This document shows positions 1 through 7,611 of a DNA stretch of 64,000 nucleotides, piece after piece. Each line of letters starts with the position of its first letter. Within the stretch, counting starts at the first letter, position 1. The notes beneath the pieces are model-generated. The model had not been told where the DNA came from. It made no database searches and saw nothing but the letters and a program-made list of their open reading frames with translations. The translations under genes and the position numbers were made by a program. The stretch is from JBEGHD01 sp049334165 (GTDB taxonomy: Bacteria; Bacteroidota; Bacteroidia; Flavobacteriales_D; Sanyastnellaceae): assembly GCA_049334165.1 (NCBI GenBank), contig JBEGHD010000010.1; one strand, 5' to 3'.

Positions 1-1
1 A

Positions 2-142
2 GACTGCAGAAAATCTTACGAAATATTGAAGTCCCGAGGAGCTAAGTTTATCACACCTCCTTTTGAAAGAGGAGCCGAAACCAGATGCTTCTTTCGCGAC
101 CCTGACGGACATTTGTTTGAGATCAGCGAGTACAGAGGATAG
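2..142 (+). CDS. VOC (glyoxalase/bleomycin-resistance) family protein, C-terminal end
   Basis: Only the last 46 codons are in the window, ending in TAG. The end reads FFRDPDGHLFEISEY, the typical final strand of a vicinal-oxygen-chelate domain, in which the Glu of the FEI motif is usually a metal ligand. A GA-rich stretch just before it (PPFERGAETR) also fits this fold. The substrate cannot be judged because the rest of the gene lies upstream. The family call is good; the function is unknown. Confidence 0.75.
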   Translation, partial: DCRKSYEILKSRGAKFITPPFERGAETRCFFRDPDGHLFEISEYRG

Positions 143-262
143 GCTTTTCTCAAAGATAGCTGATCTCTCAGGTTGCACTCTATCGCAAAGGGAAAAGAGA
201 AATCCACATATTGCAAGAAAATTCTTACATTTCTTATAATTTGACATTCAAAAACACCAGCT

Positions 263-919
263 ATGAGATTAGTACTTCTGATCGCAGCAATCCTCTTCTC
301 CTTTTCACTTTGTGCGCAAAATCACCTTTTAGGTATCAAAGGTGGATTGAATTATATGTTTGTTGAAACCGATCACATCCTGGAACCTGATGAATACAAA
401 CCTGGAGCTGTCTGTGGCATCTCTTACGAATACCAGTTCAAAAAGCCATTTCAAGTTGGTATCGACTTGCTTTATTCTCAAAGGGGCGCTAAAATGGATC
501 TTCGACTTAGCGATCAAACCGGAGCGATAATCGGAGAGACTTCACTGAGCTATAATTTTGATTATTTGGCAATGCCTGTTAAAGGAGGTATGCACTTTGG
601 CGACAGACTAAAAGGCCTGGTTAATATTGGTGTTATTCCTGCGTTCATTTTGAAAGCCGAGAGGGTACTACCAGAAATTGATTCGGATGGTGATGAGTTT
701 AATTCGCGATCGGAGTTTACTGACGAGGTAAATCAATTTGACCTTGCTGGCTTATTCGAACTGGGCGCTAACTACGGACTAACCGACCGACTTTATCTGT
801 CGGCTAATCTTTCGTACCAATACAGCTTCACTTCTCTCAGCAATGATGAGTTCTTTCCAAACAGCGAATCCTACCACAATGGAATGAGACTTTTACTGGG
901 AGTCACCTATTCTCTTTAA
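263..919 (+). CDS. Outer-membrane beta-barrel protein (PorT-like)
   Basis: A 218-residue exported protein. Residues 1-19 form a signal peptide ending in CAQ. The mature part opens with LLGIKGGLNYMF, the GxKGGxN start typical of the small barrels called outer membrane protein beta-barrel (PorT-like) in Bacteroidota, and closes with a beta-strand (LLLGVTYSL). Alternating hydrophobic strands fill the rest, with an acidic loop near residue 135 (DSDGDE). Such proteins sit in the outer membrane; individual roles are mostly unknown. It lies 39 bases upstream of a lipoprotein gene in the same direction, so the two may be co-transcribed. Confidence 0.75.
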   Translation: MRLVLLIAAILFSFSLCAQNHLLGIKGGLNYMFVETDHILEPDEYKPGAVCGISYEYQFKKPFQVGIDLLYSQRGAKMDLRLSDQTGAIIGETSLSYNFDYLAMPVKGGMHFGDRLKGLVNIGVIPAFILKAERVLPEIDSDGDEFNSRSEFTDEVNQFDLAGLFELGANYGLTDRLYLSANLSYQYSFTSLSNDEFFPNSESYHNGMRLLLGVTYSL

Positions 920-958
920 AACTTGACTAATAAGGACATTATAACTATTTTACAGAAA

Positions 959-1615
959 ATGAAAGAACAATTCGAAATAAACAAGGTCAGAAACAATCTC
1001 ATCTTCATTTTCATGATTCTTGTCGTTTTGCTCTCATGTGGTAAAGAAGAGGATTACACTCCGTATCCTGTTATCAAACCTTTGGAGTATTTTCCTGTTT
1101 ATCCAGGTTCCTGGTGGCGGTATGTAGATTCAAATAACGATACCACAACTATAAAAACCGCTCCTGAATATCAACTGGATGCTTACAAAATAACCTCTGC
1201 AGCCTTTGAGTCCGATTCATTTTATGTCCCTGTTTATGACGGTACACCAATTTGGCAATATCACGCTCATGTTGGACCAATTTCTCACTCAGGTTCAACG
1301 CCACTCAGACGCATTTTGTATGATACTACTGCTATAGGATACAATTGGTCGGTTTACAACTGGGGCGGCACAGCCAAAAGAAGAAAATTAGTTGCCAGGG
1401 ATACTTCAATCTCCATTTCTTCAACAATCTATCATCCAACTATCCTGATTGAGGAGTACTATACTCAAGGACCACCGAATTACTATCCCGGTTACATTTG
1501 GGTAGCAAGAAGATACTATACGAAAGACATAGGGCTGATTAAAGAAGACCTCTATGACTATCAAAATGATTCCGTAACTACTAAGGAAATTATTGATTTT
1601 CATATTAATCAATAG
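959..1615 (+). CDS. Putative lipoprotein of unknown function
   Basis: A 218-residue protein with a lipoprotein signal: hydrophobic residues 14-25 are followed by LLSC with the lipidated Cys at about 27, then an acidic stretch (GKEED). The mature part begins with a PVYPGSWWRY segment, a motif common in Bacteroidota surface proteins of unknown role. It is rich in Tyr and Thr and looks all-beta. I chose the ATG at 959 because a longer reading from TTG at 923 only adds a charged tail before the signal. It follows the OMP gene closely, suggesting a cell-surface pair. No enzyme motif is seen. Confidence 0.65.
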   Translation: MKEQFEINKVRNNLIFIFMILVVLLSCGKEEDYTPYPVIKPLEYFPVYPGSWWRYVDSNNDTTTIKTAPEYQLDAYKITSAAFESDSFYVPVYDGTPIWQYHAHVGPISHSGSTPLRRILYDTTAIGYNWSVYNWGGTAKRRKLVARDTSISISSTIYHPTILIEEYYTQGPPNYYPGYIWVARRYYTKDIGLIKEDLYDYQNDSVTTKEIIDFHINQ

Positions 1616-1667
1616 CAAATTGGCAGCTTCAAAAGCTGATATGGACTAAAGCTTCTGGTTCAAAACG

Positions 1668-2573
1668 TCAGTTCTTGTTCAAAACCAACTTATACCCAAC
1701 TCCGCGAATATTTACAATGCGAATGTTTTGATCGCCTTCTAGCTTTTTGCGAAGTTTAGAAATGAATACATCCAAAGTTCTGCCGATGTAGTCGCCTTCA
1801 TCGCCCCAAACGTTTTTCAAAATCTCATCTCTCTCCAGCGTGCTATTGGCCGAAGAGTGAAGTAAAAAGAGCAAGTCGGCTTCTTTCCCAGTGAGTTCAA
1901 TCTTGCGATTGTCGAACGACAATTCCATGTTACGCTGGTCAAACTCGTAGTTGCCGATTTTTATCAGATGTGACGAGTCGGGACTTTTAGTCTTTCGCTT
2001 TCTGAAATAAAGCAGCAAGGCAATCACAATTGCTACGAGTAGCATCACCAGAACAATCACTTCGGTTTTTGCAGTTTTAGTTTCTGTAGGGTCACCTCCT
2101 GCTCCATTAGTCTCTGCAATTAGCGACTCGCCTCCATCGTCCATCACTGTGACCACAATGCTGTAACATCCTTTTGGCTGAATGCGCCCTTTGCAAGGCA
2201 GCAGATCGGCATTTTCTCTCTTCTGCATTTCGAAGCTGTAGACTGTCTTATCGGATTCGCAGCTGTCGACTGCTACATGGTAGCTTTCCAGTATTTCGCT
2301 CCTGTCGGCAACGTTGTTGATTGTTGCAGCCAAAAATCCTGGATCAAACTCAAAGTCATTCTCAAACTCAATGCGGTACTGATTGCCATTTGCCTGAATG
2401 GGTAAAACCCGCGAAGAACTGTCACCTGAAAGCAACAGGAGCTCGTGGCCAATGGTGCGCATCACCACTTTGAGGTGATCTTCGTTGCTTCCCACCTGCG
2501 CACTTGTCGAAAGCACTGAGAAAGCCCACAACAACAGAAAGCAAAAACTTTTGAAAATGACTTTAGCCACCAT
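1668..2573 (-). CDS. Membrane-anchored winged-helix transcriptional regulator
   Basis: 301 residues with an unusual order. Residues 1-26 are a cleavable-looking signal peptide (ends STSAQ), 27-165 a periplasmic domain with cysteines at 104, 127 and 136, about 171-190 a transmembrane helix, then RKRK and a C-terminal OmpR/PhoB-type winged-helix domain at 203-297. The recognition helix is about 262-278 (IGRTLDVFISKLRKKL) and the wing is NIRGVGYKL. There is no receiver domain, so the periplasmic part is the likely sensor (inference). CadC and ToxR have the opposite order, with the DNA-binding domain at the N-terminus. It is divergent from a secreted propeller gene with 10-bp direct repeats in the shared promoter region, a plausible target. 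Confidence 0.8.
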   Translation of the reverse strand: MVAKVIFKSFCFLLLWAFSVLSTSAQVGSNEDHLKVVMRTIGHELLLLSGDSSSRVLPIQANGNQYRIEFENDFEFDPGFLAATINNVADRSEILESYHVAVDSCESDKTVYSFEMQKRENADLLPCKGRIQPKGCYSIVVTVMDDGGESLIAETNGAGGDPTETKTAKTEVIVLVMLLVAIVIALLLYFRKRKTKSPDSSHLIKIGNYEFDQRNMELSFDNRKIELTGKEADLLFLLHSSANSTLERDEILKNVWGDEGDYIGRTLDVFISKLRKKLEGDQNIRIVNIRGVGYKLVLNKN

Positions 2574-2620
2574 CTAACAAATCTACGCGATCGAAGCTTA
2601 GCCTGAAATGATTTTCAATC

Positions 2621-2640
2621 AATTTACACTAATTTACATT
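2621..2640. promoter_or_regulatory. Tandem 10-bp direct repeat, candidate operator
   Basis: AATTTACACT is followed at once by AATTTACATT, two 10-mers differing at one position, between the divergent wHTH regulator and propeller genes. The preceding 10 bases (ATTTTCAATC) match weakly. OmpR/PhoB-type proteins are known to bind direct repeats with about one helical turn spacing, so autoregulation or control of the propeller gene is plausible. The repeat is seen directly; the role is inferred. Confidence 0.4.
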
Positions 2641-2694
2641 CTGTAACTCAGTGATGGCGAGCCTCCAGCTACTTTTCGGGAAAAACAAGAAACC

Positions 2695-3927
2695 ATGAAA
2701 AAGTCAATTCTTATTCTCGGGTTTATAGCAACTGTAGCCATCACTTTTGCTATTAGCTCTTTTACTAGTAAAGAAAAAACAAACGACCTCGGTAAATGCC
2801 AGGTGAAGAAAACGCTATCCGCACAAGAGACGCAAGCAAATGCAGAGTTTGTCAGAAGCGTCTTCCCGGATCTCGAGGAACCGCAGGTCACCGATCCGCC
2901 CAGAATGCAGGTCGATAAGTACGTGCGTGAAATTTTTGAAGACAGCAAAGGGAATGTTTGGTTTGGAACCCTCGGAAGAGGAATTGCCAGACTCAATGCG
3001 GATAAACTGAACGATTACCAAAACCACCCTCTGAAGTACTACACCGAAGGACATGGACTTGCCGCAAATCAGATCAACGGGATCGATGAAGACAGCAAGG
3101 GGAACCTCTGGCTCTCCACTACGAACGGTGTTTCGAAGTTCGATGGAACGGCTTTTACCAACTACCGGGTTGAGCAAGGTCTGAACGACAACAGTACGTG
3201 GAGTATCCTCGTGGACAGTCGCGATAGAGTTTGGGTGGGAACGTTCGAAGGGGTTTGTCTACTCGATCGCAGTCAGGTAGGAACTTTCGGTTTCGAACCT
3301 TTTCACATTCCGATTCCCGAAGGCGAGTTCAACTACTCAGCGCTGAGTCCACTCTGTGTTTTCGAGATAATCGAAGACAGCAAAGGAAACATTTGGTTTG
3401 CCCGCGATGGATTGGGAGTCAGCATGTTTGATGGAAAGAGCTTTAAGCACTACACCGAAAGTGATGGATTGTGCTCCAACGTGGTTCGCTCGGTGTACGA
3501 AGACAGCAAAGGAAACATCTGGTTTGGTTCAGAAGAAACTCGTGAACTACAGGCTAACAGTGAGTTTCACTATGTTGCTGCCGGCAATGGTGGACTGAGT
3601 CGACTGAGCGCATCTACTGAAAATGGTCAATGCGGCAAGCCGATCGAAACTTTTGAGAGTCACACCGGTCTGGCGAGCAGCGATGTCTACCCGATTTACG
3701 AAGACCGTTCAGGAAACCTGTGGTGCGGATCGAAACACTACGGGACTTTTCGATTTGACGGAAAGGAGTTCGAGTTATTCAACGAAAAAACAGCCCTCAC
3801 CAATAATTGTATTCAAAGCATGCTTGAAGACAGCCAGGGCAACCTGTGGTTTGGTTTCTCCGGAGGTCTGTTCCGCTTTGATGGCAAAGAGTTTCAGAAT
3901 GTGAGTTTTGTTGTTGGGGGTTGTTAA
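2695..3927 (+). CDS. Secreted two-component-regulator-type beta-propeller protein
   Basis: 410 residues. A hydrophobic N-terminus (about 4-22) serves as signal or anchor. From about residue 70 to the end there are seven copies of the Reg_prop motif (EDSKGNxWFGT..GxxxxDGxxF), with cores EDSKGNVWFG, EDSKGNLWLS, VDSRDRVWVG, EDSKGNIWFA, EDSKGNIWFG, EDRSGNLWCG and EDSQGNLWFG. This predicts one complete seven-bladed propeller. In Bacteroidota such propellers are normally the periplasmic sensor of hybrid two-component systems that detect glycans; here there is no kinase or HTH attached. The nearest regulator is the divergent membrane wHTH protein, which could be its partner (inference). Blade cores also repeat at the DNA level. 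Confidence 0.85.
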   Translation: MKKSILILGFIATVAITFAISSFTSKEKTNDLGKCQVKKTLSAQETQANAEFVRSVFPDLEEPQVTDPPRMQVDKYVREIFEDSKGNVWFGTLGRGIARLNADKLNDYQNHPLKYYTEGHGLAANQINGIDEDSKGNLWLSTTNGVSKFDGTAFTNYRVEQGLNDNSTWSILVDSRDRVWVGTFEGVCLLDRSQVGTFGFEPFHIPIPEGEFNYSALSPLCVFEIIEDSKGNIWFARDGLGVSMFDGKSFKHYTESDGLCSNVVRSVYEDSKGNIWFGSEETRELQANSEFHYVAAGNGGLSRLSASTENGQCGKPIETFESHTGLASSDVYPIYEDRSGNLWCGSKHYGTFRFDGKEFELFNEKTALTNNCIQSMLEDSQGNLWFGFSGGLFRFDGKEFQNVSFVVGGC

Positions 3928-4096
3928 AAATTCCGAATTCATTCTGAACCCTATTAATTCAGTAAGGGTGTCAGGTTCAATCGATGCAAATTAGTATTAA
4001 GTTAGAAAGTTGTAAGCGAATCGATTAAAACCCCGCAGATACATCTTGGAAGTCGATTTCAAAACCAAAGAGTATTCTTAATCAAAATCAAAACAA

Positions 4097-4447
4097 ATGA
4101 AAAACGTACTTAAGTTTTCAATGGCCGCCTTTGCAATTGCACTATCAGTTGCGTTTACCACGACAAGTAATGACGGACTCGAGATCACCTATGGTGTTTC
4201 TGAGGATGATCCTTCGCAAATCGAATTGCAGCTCAACTCAAATTTTGAATTCACCTATCAGGATTTTTCGGATCCCAATCAGAAAATCATGACTGCGGGC
4301 ACTTACACTCTGGACAAAAACACAGTTGTGTTGTCAGCGAAAAGTGATGTCATCAAGTTCCACGACAAATGGAAACTCTCTGACGACATGAAAACAGCAA
4401 AATCGAGAAAAGGCATGACGTTTTATACCTTGATGAAAGTCGAATAG
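4097..4447 (+). CDS. Small exported protein of unknown function
   Basis: 116 residues. A signal-peptide-like segment (about 5-21) is followed by a small beta-rich domain: LNSNFEFTYQDFSDPNQ, then GTYTLDKNTVVLSAK. This pattern resembles small lipocalin/NlpE-like domains in which a value is compared with a baseline, but I do not recognise a named family. It has no partner gene within 150 bases upstream and is followed by a long intergenic region. Codon use and a clear ATG start support a real gene. Confidence 0.65.
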   Translation: MKNVLKFSMAAFAIALSVAFTTTSNDGLEITYGVSEDDPSQIELQLNSNFEFTYQDFSDPNQKIMTAGTYTLDKNTVVLSAKSDVIKFHDKWKLSDDMKTAKSRKGMTFYTLMKVE

Positions 4448-4512
4448 CTGGAATAGCTCCTTCCTGCACTTTTTAATCAGCTTGGTATTAGAGCATTGAT
4501 CTTACAACGAGA

Positions 4513-4552
4513 GCACATAGAAATTGGCGCTGCAAGCTTCAACTCTATGTGC
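4513..4552. repeat. CATAG dyad, copy 1
   Basis: GCACATAG (4513-4520) and CTATGTGC (4545-4552) are a perfect inverted repeat with a 24-base spacer. A near-copy lies at 7362-7393, also in a long intergenic region and also followed by a CTTTGCGA element. Confidence 0.55.
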
Positions 4553-4673
4553 TTTTGTCTTTTATGTGCACGCAGCTGCATGCTTTACAATACAGGTAAG
4601 TGAACCATTAAGCTTATGAAGGTTTTAAGGGGCATTAAGAAGTTCCCCCATCGGTCTGTGTGTCTCGCCTTTC

Positions 4674-4748
4674 CGTAGCTGCTTGCTTTGCGAGCCTTCC
4701 GGCTTTGCGAGAATGTATCTGTCGCGCAAAGTCGCAAAGAGCGCCAAG
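4674..4748. repeat. GTAGCTGC/CTTTGCGA intergenic element, copy 1
   Basis: CGTAGCTGCTTGCTTTGCGA, then GGCTTTGCGAGA, GTATCTG and CGCAAAGTCGCAAAGAGCGCC. The first part matches the elements at 7429-7470 and 7612-7665 (GTAGCTG..GCTTTGCGAAC..CGGCTCTGCGCG..GTATCTGCAAG). No reading frame is preserved between copies, so this is a non-coding repeat family. Confidence 0.55.
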
Positions 4749-4790
4749 TCTTACGCACACTGCTACAACGCTGGAAAGTGAAACATTAAG

Positions 4791-4913
4791 ATGCACGGCA
4801 TTTCCATAAAACTGAAAAATGGTCGAGAGCTTTTTAAAAATACTGGCGAAATCAATTTAATCACAACCAACGCTGCCCTGGATGAGCTGAATAAAATGAT
4901 ATTTCAAGACTAG
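4791..4913 (+). CDS. Possible 40-residue small protein or gene remnant
   Basis: An ATG-to-TAG frame of 40 codons whose product has a protein-like composition: MHGISIKLKNGRELFKNTGE, then a segment ending LDELNKMIFQD. It lies at the edge of the repeat-rich region, 101 bases upstream of the next gene, and has no clear ribosome-binding site or promoter. It could be a real short gene, the tail of a decayed gene, or chance. Confidence 0.25.
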   Translation: MHGISIKLKNGRELFKNTGEINLITTNAALDELNKMIFQD

Positions 4914-5002
4914 TGTATTTCACTGATATTGAGCAGTAAACACCTCCTTTTGGAAAAGAAAAAATCTTTCTCTGACTTTGATAAACCGATTTCGAATTGA
5001 GC

Positions 5003-5010
5003 TAATTTTA
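5003..5010 (+). promoter_or_regulatory. Near-consensus -7 box next to start codon
   Basis: TAATTTTA (consensus TAnnTTTG, last base differs) ends 4 bases before the ATG at 5015. A TTTG at 4977-4980 is 22 bases upstream and could be the -33 element. The arrangement predicts a leaderless or very short-leader transcript. Confidence 0.35.
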
Positions 5011-5014
5011 CTCT

Positions 5015-5386
5015 ATGAAAATTAGTATCAGGTTACTCGGTTCTACGATCTTGGCAGCTCTATTCTGGATTGCTGTTGTCCCTATTCCCAGAGAGGCAGA
5101 TCATTCTGATACTAAATCTTTCCAGGCTTTCGAATCCGATCAGGTTCAGGCTTCGAATTTCATTGACCTAATTTTTGACGCTCCACATATCGAACTTGCT
5201 TTAGTCAGCTCAAGTGGATTCGTTCCTTTAGTCGTAAAGTTCTCACCCGAAAAAGTGGGAGTTCTTGCAGCTGCAAGTAGTGCAATGCTGCAAGGTGTTC
5301 TTGACCAATGCAACAGTTTTTTAATCACATTTTTCTTACAGCTTCGCAAAGCTGAACTCGTTTACCCATTCCATTCTTTTTGGTAG
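5015..5386 (+). CDS. Small exported protein upstream of a membrane protein
   Basis: 123 residues. A hydrophobic N-terminus (about 6-24) ends at VVPIPRE, followed by a variable middle and a second moderately hydrophobic part ending in LQLRKAELVYPFHSFW. The general layout (short exported protein, no enzyme motif, C-terminal aromatic tail) resembles the 124-residue protein at 43247-43621, which ends YILFKRLKVYA and also precedes a membrane-protein gene. I do not recognise a named family. The next gene starts 107 bases downstream in the same direction and may share the transcript. Confidence 0.55.
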   Translation: MKISIRLLGSTILAALFWIAVVPIPREADHSDTKSFQAFESDQVQASNFIDLIFDAPHIELALVSSSGFVPLVVKFSPEKVGVLAAASSAMLQGVLDQCNSFLITFFLQLRKAELVYPFHSFW

Positions 5387-5493
5387 TTCATTTTTAGACA
5401 GTCGGCTACACTCAATCAAGCTGACTGGATTTTTACTGGCTTTGATCTGCGCAAAGCTCTTCTTTCTAATCATGAATTTAACAAGACAAAAAA

Positions 5494-5988
5494 ATGGAAA
5501 TGGATTTTGGAACGGCAATAGTTGGTGCTATTGCTATCCTTTTATGTGCTCTGCCTTTCGCAATGATGAACAGAAGCAAAAGCCAAAAGAAGAAACAGTT
5601 TTTGGCTTCACTTTCGAAAATAGCTTCTTCAAAAAGTTGTAAAGTAGACCAGCACGAGATCTTTGGCACCTTCGCAATTGGATTGGATGAATCCCGAAAC
5701 ATGGTTTTCTTCTCGAGGGCGAAAAACAACCAATATGAAGAACAGCTTATTGACCTTCACGAGATCGGTAGCTGTAGGGTAATCAACACAACCAGAACTT
5801 TCAGAAATTCTGAAGGAGTTCAAAAAGTCATCGACCGACTCGAGTTGAGTTTGACTCCGCTCATTCAGAGTCAACCGGAAATCAAATTGGAGTTCTTTAA
5901 TGCAGATGTGAGCCTGCAGTTGTATGACGAACTACTGTCCATCGAACAATGGGCAAGTAAAATCGGAGAACGATTGAAAAATAAATAA
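5494..5988 (+). CDS. Single-pass membrane protein of unknown function
   Basis: 164 residues. One transmembrane helix lies at about 6-25 (TAIVGAIAILLCALPFAMM), followed by a basic stretch (RSKSQKKKQ) that should stay in the cytosol, then an alpha/beta domain of about 120 residues with a conserved-looking FAIGLDESRNMVFF segment and a helical C-terminus. No catalytic motif is seen. A strong hairpin terminator lies just downstream, so transcription from 5015 or 5494 ends here. Confidence 0.6.
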   Translation: MEMDFGTAIVGAIAILLCALPFAMMNRSKSQKKKQFLASLSKIASSKSCKVDQHEIFGTFAIGLDESRNMVFFSRAKNNQYEEQLIDLHEIGSCRVINTTRTFRNSEGVQKVIDRLELSLTPLIQSQPEIKLEFFNADVSLQLYDELLSIEQWASKIGERLKNK

Positions 5989-5997
5989 TGGAACTCA

Positions 5998-6030
5998 AAA
6001 GCCTTGTCGTGTCGACAGGGCTTTTTCTTT
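5998..6030 (+). terminator. Rho-independent-type terminator
   Basis: AAAGCCTTGTCG and CGACAGGGCTTT form a 12-bp stem with one G-U pair and a TGT loop, followed by TTTCTTTC. It lies 10 bases after the stop of the membrane-protein gene. Confidence 0.75.
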
Positions 6031-6059
6031 CTGCAACTGACGAGTTTTCAAATCTCAAA

Positions 6060-7079
6060 TCACCCCAAAAACAAAATAGTATAACCGCCAAAGAAAATCA
6101 CGGTAATGAGAACAGTTTCCCAGCCGAGCTTGGCAAGACCGGCTTTTTGGCGAAACAATAGTCCAAGCATCAAAACCGATGTCATGGCCAGAGTCATGGT
6201 GAGAATAAACAACTGATCGCTGCTGATGGCGTGATAAATGGAGCCCTCGGTATAGGCGAAGTCGGAAAAGACGGCAAACAGCATATCGAAGCAGTTGCCT
6301 CCTATCACACCGCCAACAGCAAGTGTCAGCGCTCCTCGCTTCACGGCAGCAACGGTAGTGATCATCTCCGGCAGTGATGTTACAACAGCTGTCATCAGAG
6401 CGCCCACTAATGTTTCATCAATTCCTGTTTCAGTGGTAATTGTTATGGCTGATTCGGTGAGAAGATAGCCAGAACCGCCAACCACTACTCCCAAAGTCAC
6501 AAACTTCAGTACTAGCACCCACAATCTGTTTTTCAAGTGCTTTTCATCGGGAATATCAGGGCGTGTTTCTTTCGTGTTTCGCGGTCGCCACATTGGTTCC
6601 TGTCGACTGGAGGAAATCATCCGAATACCAAAAAGATACATTGCAAATAATATCACCGACCCCGGATGAAAGCTCAGGAAAGTAACGTTTGGCCCAGTCA
6701 TCACAAGCAGCAAAAGAGAGAGCAGGCACAGCAACAGTGCACTAAACATGAGATTTGTAAACGAAGCGGCTGCGTGTTCAAGGTTGGCTTTTTTGTAAGC
6801 TACATCGGCCAGCACCAGGAAAAATGTCTGAGCTGCAATTCCACCCAGGGCGTTGCTCATACTCAATTCGGGGAATCCCTCGAAAGCTGCTGTCACAGAT
6901 GTCACCACTCCTGAAATCGAAGTTGCTGCTCCCAGTAAAACGGCACCTACCAGCGCTTCGCCCCAGCCTGTTTTATCCGCCAGTATATCAGCTACCTTAG
7001 TCAGGTACGTACCTCCCACTCCGATAACTACCGAAAAGATTATGAACAGATAAATACTCGTTTCGAGGCTGAGCTCCAT
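6060..7079 (-). CDS. Sodium/calcium exchanger (CaCA) family transporter, atypical
   Basis: 339 residues, about 10-11 membrane helices with a charged loop at 160-187. The two CaCA alpha-repeats are visible: alpha-1 at 40-65 (GEALVGAVLLGAATSISG) and alpha-2 at 222-262 (DETLVGALMTAVVTSLPE ... GGVIGGNCFD). Members exchange Ca2+ or other cations for Na+ or H+ at the inner membrane. In known members both repeats carry the ion-binding motif TSLPE; here alpha-1 reads TSISG, so the Glu is replaced by Gly57, while alpha-2 keeps Glu238. The fold assignment is solid, but the transported ion is uncertain. It is a single gene, convergent with the 5494 gene. Confidence 0.8.
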   Translation of the reverse strand: MELSLETSIYLFIIFSVVIGVGGTYLTKVADILADKTGWGEALVGAVLLGAATSISGVVTSVTAAFEGFPELSMSNALGGIAAQTFFLVLADVAYKKANLEHAAASFTNLMFSALLLCLLSLLLLVMTGPNVTFLSFHPGSVILFAMYLFGIRMISSSRQEPMWRPRNTKETRPDIPDEKHLKNRLWVLVLKFVTLGVVVGGSGYLLTESAITITTETGIDETLVGALMTAVVTSLPEMITTVAAVKRGALTLAVGGVIGGNCFDMLFAVFSDFAYTEGSIYHAISSDQLFILTMTLAMTSVLMLGLLFRQKAGLAKLGWETVLITVIFFGGYTILFLG

Positions 7080-7361
7080 AAATTGATTTTGTTCTGGGTG
7101 GCTTCAATATAAGAAGAGTACATGACTCAATTACTGAATCCGGTTTAAGGAAAGACAGAAATTCAGCAAGGTTCTGAGTTCGACTAAAGTTCAGCAACCT
7201 GAGCCTTAATGCTGCTTAAAACCTTCATGTTCTTCATGTTAAAATCACGTGGCTATACGCTAGAAAACCCAAACGGAAAAAAACCACAGTAGAGGTTCTT
7301 CTCCTTTCACCAGAAGTTTTTAGCCGAAGTAAACCTCACCTCAATTCACAGTTGTTCGAAG

Positions 7362-7409
7362 GTACATAGAAATAAAAGCATCTAACTATGTGCCTTAGCT
7401 TTTCTATGT
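7362..7409. repeat. CATAG dyad, copy 2
   Basis: GTACATAG (7362-7369) and CTATGTGC (7386-7393) form an imperfect inverted repeat similar to 4513-4552; further CTATGT units follow (7404-7417 region). Confidence 0.5.
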
Positions 7410-7428
7410 CCCTATGTGTTTCCTCTAC

Positions 7429-7470
7429 AGTAGCTGAAAGCCTTGCGAACTTTGCGGCTCTGCGCGCCCA
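7429..7470. repeat. GTAGCTG/CTTTGCGA intergenic element, copy 2
   Basis: AGTAGCTGAAAGCCTTGCGA followed by ACTTTGCGGCTCTGCGCGC, closely related to 7612-7665 and to 4674-4712. CTGCAAG follows in both downstream copies. Confidence 0.55.
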
Positions 7471-7500
7471 GTCACAACTGCAAGCCAGCCGGACGTTTCT

Positions 7501-7524
7501 CGCTAAGACGCTAAGACGCCAAGA
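7501..7524. repeat. Three tandem 8-mers
   Basis: CGCTAAGA CGCTAAGA CGCCAAGA. It looks like part of the same intergenic mosaic. Confidence 0.6.
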
Positions 7525-7611
7525 CTACGAGAACTTCAAAAACTTCTGAGTAGCATTCCTTCTTGCTCAAATAATCCAAATTCGCCAGGTGTGCCAAATC
7601 AATGAAGCCTA

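Larger units (their letters stand above)
4448..4790. other. Repeat-containing intergenic region
   Basis: No convincing gene. It holds a CATAG dyad (4513-4552) and a GTAGCTGC/CTTTGCGA element (4674-4748), both with relatives at 7.36-7.65 kb, plus TTAAG-rich segments (4605-4640). The sequence looks like the mosaic of short intergenic repeats often found between Bacteroidota genes. Confidence 0.55.

Noticed and set aside
923..958. TTG start for the lipoprotein gene
   Set aside because: The extra 12 residues precede a clean lipoprotein signal that begins at the ATG at 959.
2634..2996. Minus-strand 120-codon frame opposite the propeller gene start
   Set aside because: It is antisense to the propeller signal and first blades, with no start signal or family features.
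3945..3972. Hairpin ACCCT/AGGGT after the propeller gene
   Set aside because: The stem is only five bases with a long loop and no T-run; too weak to call a terminator.
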